Part shown: positions 60,987 through 64,000 of the stretch, one piece after another
Layout: the number at the start of each line of letters is the position of its first letter
Position numbering within the stretch: the first letter of the stretch is position 1
Assembly (NCBI GenBank): GCA_023426125.1
Contig: JAFABI010000063.1
Coordinates: 124,001-188,000, forward strand
Source: Bacillota bacterium
GTDB taxonomy: Bacteria > Bacillota > Clostridia > Acetivibrionales > DTU013
Direction of reading: 5' to 3'
DNA: 64,000 nt
Made by a program: the position numbers and the translations under genes
Notes under the pieces: model-generated
What the model saw: only the letters and a program-made list of their open reading frames with translations
What the model was told of the DNA's origin: nothing
Databases searched by the model: none

Positions 60987-61826
60987 TTAAAGTCCCATCA
61001 TTTCCCGCACTACCCGGTCGGCCATTTTGACAGCGCCCACCAGCACCAGCATGTTAAAAATCAACTCCCCGATATACGCCCATACCATTGTCACGGCACT
61101 GGCGCTGCTGTCCACCACAGGCGGAGAGGACGCAAAAACGGAAAAGATAATACAGGCCAAAACAATGATCGCCCCCTCCAGGCATACGGCGGCGTAGCCT
61201 TTCAAAAAGGCTTTGCCGATGCTCTGGCTTGGCTCTCCCGCAAAGGAGGCCAGAGGCACAGGGGCGATTGCCGTATAAAGATAGAGCTTAAAGAACCGGC
61301 CATAGACCGACAGAATCATGATGAAGGACAGCACTGTGATGAACAGACCGCCTATAAGCGTCACCGCCCAAAGGGGGATGCTGTCCAAAAACCCACAGTC
61401 TTCAACAGCCTGCACAATTTCATTTGGCAAAACCGTATTCGTCGTTGTCCCGAAGCCCGCGCTGTTCATGATGGTGGAGATAATTCCCTGAACAATATTG
61501 AACAGCGCCATCATCAGTTCCAAGCCGTAGGTGACAACGCCCTTTGCCAGAACAAAGCGTATAAACAGTTTCAGGGCATGTTCCGGCTTTTTTACCTCGG
61601 CAAAGCTGCCGCAGGTCTTGACCACGCCAATGACGAAGAACAGCACCAGCAGGGCAAGGCCGATGGCCTGCAATGCGCCGTGGATATTGACAATGACATT
61701 CCAGATGCCGCCGCCCTTAAAATCCGTGGGGGATTGGGTGACGATCTGCCAGATTTCCGCCAGCTTATTGTTCCAGGTTTGCAGGGCATTGTTGAGATTA
61801 TCAATCACCCAGTTGCCGCTTCCCAA
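60987..61826 (-). CDS. VirB6/TrbL-like conjugation channel protein
   Basis: This 279-residue protein has six or seven hydrophobic helices. The central part FKLYLYTAIAPVPLASFAGE is the signature of VirB6-like membrane proteins of Tn1549-type elements. A TTG start 9 nt after GGAGG fits. It should be part of the inner channel of the mating apparatus. Confidence 0.88.
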   Translation of the reverse strand: MGSGNWVIDNLNNALQTWNNKLAEIWQIVTQSPTDFKGGGIWNVIVNIHGALQAIGLALLVLFFVIGVVKTCGSFAEVKKPEHALKLFIRFVLAKGVVTYGLELMMALFNIVQGIISTIMNSAGFGTTTNTVLPNEIVQAVEDCGFLDSIPLWAVTLIGGLFITVLSFIMILSVYGRFFKLYLYTAIAPVPLASFAGEPSQSIGKAFLKGYAAVCLEGAIIVLACIIFSVFASSPPVVDSSASAVTMVWAYIGELIFNMLVLVGAVKMADRVVREMMGL

Positions 61827-61891
61827 ATAAACTCACCTCCATTTCTAAGGCAAAGCCCGCGCATGAAGCGCGGGCCTGCCTCTGTTGATTG

Positions 61892-62119
61892 TTACCGGCA
61901 TGGGTCATCCCTGCCCGGTACTTTGTCCCTGATAACGCCATACTTGTCATCCACATAGAAATGATTGACAAACGGGTTGTAGATCGCGTGGCACTTGACG
62001 CCGTTATATTCGGCAAGATAATCGTTGTCGCCTAGCCTTCTGAGGATAGTTGCTTCCCGCAGCTCGCCTTCCAGTGAATGAATGTGCATTTTTTCATTGA
62101 TCGGAAATGTGTTGAACAT
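61892..62119 (-). CDS. Small DUF4314-like ICE protein
   Basis: This 75-residue protein starts MFNTFPINEKMHIHSLEGEL and contains NDYLAEYNGVKCHAIYNPFV. It is a short beta-rich protein of the kind found in the transfer modules of Clostridia ICEs. Function unknown. The ATG was set by AGGAGG 8-9 nt upstream. Confidence 0.65.
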   Translation of the reverse strand: MFNTFPINEKMHIHSLEGELREATILRRLGDNDYLAEYNGVKCHAIYNPFVNHFYVDDKYGVIRDKVPGRDDPCR

Positions 62120-62124
62120 GGCAA

Positions 62125-62433
62125 TCAACCTCCTGTGATAAGGTTCAGGATTTCTTTTGCGAAAGTGATGATAACACCGCCCGCCAAAGTCAAAAAGCCG
62201 TTGGCTCTTTGCGACGGGTCATGGGATTTGAGGGAAAGGCCAATCTGCACAATTCCGAAGCCCAGGAGAATCATGCCGATGGCCCGGATTAACCCAAAGA
62301 TAAAGTCGGACAGATTGTTGACCACCTGAAGGGGGTCGTTTGCCGCATACGCGGGGGTAACAAAAAGGGTCAGCATCAGCACCAACACGCAGTAGATGAA
62401 AAAGCCCCTTTTGGTTTTTGGGGATAGCTTCAT
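62125..62433 (-). CDS. Maff2/VirB2-like small membrane protein
   Basis: This 102-residue protein has a signal-like first helix (GFFIYCVLVLMLTLFVTPAYA) and two later helices (FGLIRAIGMILLGFGIVQIG, ANGFLTLAGGVIITFAKEIL), the layout of a pilin-like VirB2 or Maff2 family subunit. The ATG at 62433 follows AGGAGG. It lies directly downstream of the coupling protein gene, its normal place. Confidence 0.82.
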   Translation of the reverse strand: MKLSPKTKRGFFIYCVLVLMLTLFVTPAYAANDPLQVVNNLSDFIFGLIRAIGMILLGFGIVQIGLSLKSHDPSQRANGFLTLAGGVIITFAKEILNLITGG

Positions 62434-62452
62434 AAAATCATTCCTCCTGTTT

Positions 62453-64000
62453 TTATGATTGGAATAGGGTTTCGAGTTCTTCCTCGGAAAGAAGCTCATA
62501 ATCGCTGTCCTTGTTTAAGGCCACGGCCTGCCAATCCAGCGCATATTCCGTACCGCCGTGCCGGAAGGGTTTGCCGCTGCCGTCAACAGTCAGCTTTACG
62601 TTGGGGTGTTTGAGAATATCAAATTTGTCATCCTGAATAGGACGTTCCCCGCGGATAAACAAAAGGGCGTAACGGTTATCCAGCATCCGCACCTCGTCCG
62701 GGGTCAGAAGCTCTCGCCCCGAAAGCTGATAATTGGTGGAATAGCTGCCGTTTCGCCCTTTGCTCTGTCCGTAGGTATTCATGTCTATGGTTTCCTTGCC
62801 TAAAAGCTCGGACACATACTTGTGCGTTGATTGCTCGTTGCCGCCCAGGTAAAGGAATTCGTCGCAGTTGCCCACAATGGATTCCCACGAATCCTTGAAC
62901 AAGGCTTTGAGAGCCGCCAAATTTTGCAGGATAATCGAAACCGAAACCAGCCTTGACCTCATGACGCTGACCAGTTTGTCGAATTCTTCCGGTAGTGCGA
63001 CGTTAGAAAATTCATCCATTACAAAATGGACAGGAACCGGCAACCTGCCTCCATAGGTGTAGTCAGCCATGTAAAATAGCTCTTGGAATAGCTGGGTATA
63101 GAGCATCCCGACAATGAAGTTGAAGCTGCTGTCATTGTCGGGGATCACCGCAAACAGGGCGGTCTTTTTCTCCCCGATGGAGGGCAGCTCCATTTCATCC
63201 GCCGACGTGATTCCGGCGATGGTAGACAAATTGAATTTTTCCAGACGGACGCCCAGGCTGATTAAAATGGATTTGGCGGTTTTACCCGCCGCCAGCTTGA
63301 AGATGTTATATTGCTTGACTGCCAGATGCTCTGGTTCCCGCATGGCAAGGCGCTCAAACAGCTCGTCCAGAGGGCTTTGGTAGGTTTCGTCATCCTCCCG
63401 CACCTCGGCGGCGGCGATCATTTCCATGACCATCGGGAAATTCTGCTCATTTTTCGGCGCTTCGTAAAGCAAATAGAGAATAAGCGCCTCCAAAAGCGCT
63501 GTTTCAGAACGCTCCCAGAACGGGTCATTGGTATTGCTCCCTTTGGGCGTGGTATTGCGGATCAGGTTAGTAACGAGCTTCAGCACGTCCTTATCATCTT
63601 TGAGATAGGCGAAGGGATTGTAGCAGTGGGACAGGTGCATGTTGATTAAGTCCAGCACCTTTATTTCGTAGCCCTTTGCTTTGAGCAGATTTCCGGTATC
63701 TCTTAAAATTTCCCCTTTTGAGTCGAGGACGACAAAGGAGGTGTAGTCGGCCTGCATGATGTTAGGTTTGGCATAAAACCTCGTTTTTCCGGAGCCGGAG
63801 CCGCCCACCACCATGACATTCAAATTTCGTTTGTGCTTTCGCCCGTCCAGGCCGATGCGGACGTTTTGGGTCAGGATTTTGTTTTTCTGCGGGTCTTTAT
63901 CCCGGTATTTCTTACAGACAGCCGCAGCGCTGCCCCAACGGGCGCTGCCGTGTTCTTCCCTGTGCCGGTAGTTGCGTTTAGTGGAAAGATAAATCCCGAT
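62453..64000 (-). CDS. Type IV coupling protein (VirD4/TraG family), 5' end outside the window
   Basis: At least 516 codons are visible and the frame is open to the right edge. The segment EEHGSARWG near the edge, Walker A GGSGSGKTRFYAKPN and Walker B HFVMDEFSNVALP are all typical of VirD4/TcpA coupling proteins, which bring the relaxosome to the secretion channel. The first apparent start (near 63823) lies inside the nucleotide-binding fold, so the real N-terminus, with its membrane helices, is beyond 64000. It is the most upstream visible transfer gene. Confidence 0.93.
   Translation of the reverse strand: MGIYLSTKRNYRHREEHGSARWGSAAAVCKKYRDKDPQKNKILTQNVRIGLDGRKHKRNLNVMVVGGSGSGKTRFYAKPNIMQADYTSFVVLDSKGEILRDTGNLLKAKGYEIKVLDLINMHLSHCYNPFAYLKDDKDVLKLVTNLIRNTTPKGSNTNDPFWERSETALLEALILYLLYEAPKNEQNFPMVMEMIAAAEVREDDETYQSPLDELFERLAMREPEHLAVKQYNIFKLAAGKTAKSILISLGVRLEKFNLSTIAGITSADEMELPSIGEKKTALFAVIPDNDSSFNFIVGMLYTQLFQELFYMADYTYGGRLPVPVHFVMDEFSNVALPEEFDKLVSVMRSRLVSVSIILQNLAALKALFKDSWESIVGNCDEFLYLGGNEQSTHKYVSELLGKETIDMNTYGQSKGRNGSYSTNYQLSGRELLTPDEVRMLDNRYALLFIRGERPIQDDKFDILKHPNVKLTVDGSGKPFRHGGTEYALDWQAVALNKDSDYELLSEEELETLFQS

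Overview
The window reads as the chromosome of a spore-forming, low-to-mid GC Firmicute, most likely a Clostridia member. Supporting signs are strong AGGAGG ribosome sites, frequent TTG/GTG starts, YesN-type AraC regulators, an S-layer-homology surface protein, a Spo0E-like phosphatase gene and a Tn1549-like conjugative element. Naming a genus would be a guess.

Chromosomal part (1 to about 34.2 kb). The left end holds a membrane-bound AraC regulator, a three-gene ABC-2 exporter operon, a GDSL hydrolase, and a one-carbon methyltransferase neighbourhood: a URO-D family protein, an intact MttB-family gene without pyrrolysine, and a wrecked MttB paralogue. Around the MttB gene are short repeats, a truncated serine recombinase and a frameshifted LOG-family gene, so this is an old rearrangement zone. 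A LysR regulator, a cupin-AraC regulator, a NarL-type two-component pair, two peptidases and a 1140-residue FN3/SLH surface protein follow. From about 20.9 to 33.0 kb lies a loose isoprenoid neighbourhood: a polyprenyl diphosphate synthase, a YtpB-like (DUF2600) terpene synthase and three FAD-dependent oxidoreductases, two of them paralogues at the two ends.

Mobile part (about 34.5 kb to the right edge). A tRNA-Ser(CGA) gene is followed directly by a tyrosine integrase, an excisionase-like protein and a sigma-like factor. From 53.8 kb to the edge there is a type IV conjugation module (M23 hydrolase, VirB4, PrgI, VirB6-like, Maff2-like, VirD4), all on the minus strand. This is an integrative and conjugative element (ICE) inserted at tRNA-Ser; its far end is outside the window.

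The cargo between 37.9 and 53.8 kb is the most interesting part. An ArsR-rhodanese fusion regulator is divergent from a long run of plus-strand genes for sulfur chemistry: cysteine desulfurase, TSCPD protein, MetY-like and gamma-lyase-like PLP enzymes, a methyltransferase translationally coupled to a TehA/SSU1-type (TDT) transporter, a DsrE-like protein, a nucleoside phosphorylase, CysK, a CGGC protein, an MFS transporter, a YbaK/ProX deacylase, MetA and a second methyltransferase. Together they could assimilate sulfide into cysteine and homocysteine, release it again, methylate and export products, and correct mischarged tRNA. A mobile persulfide-sensing sulfur island is the plain reading; chalcogen (selenite/tellurite) detoxification is a testable alternative. 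A PadR/DUF2812 pair with a clear self-regulated promoter follows, between two copies of the 3' end of the ICE M23 gene.
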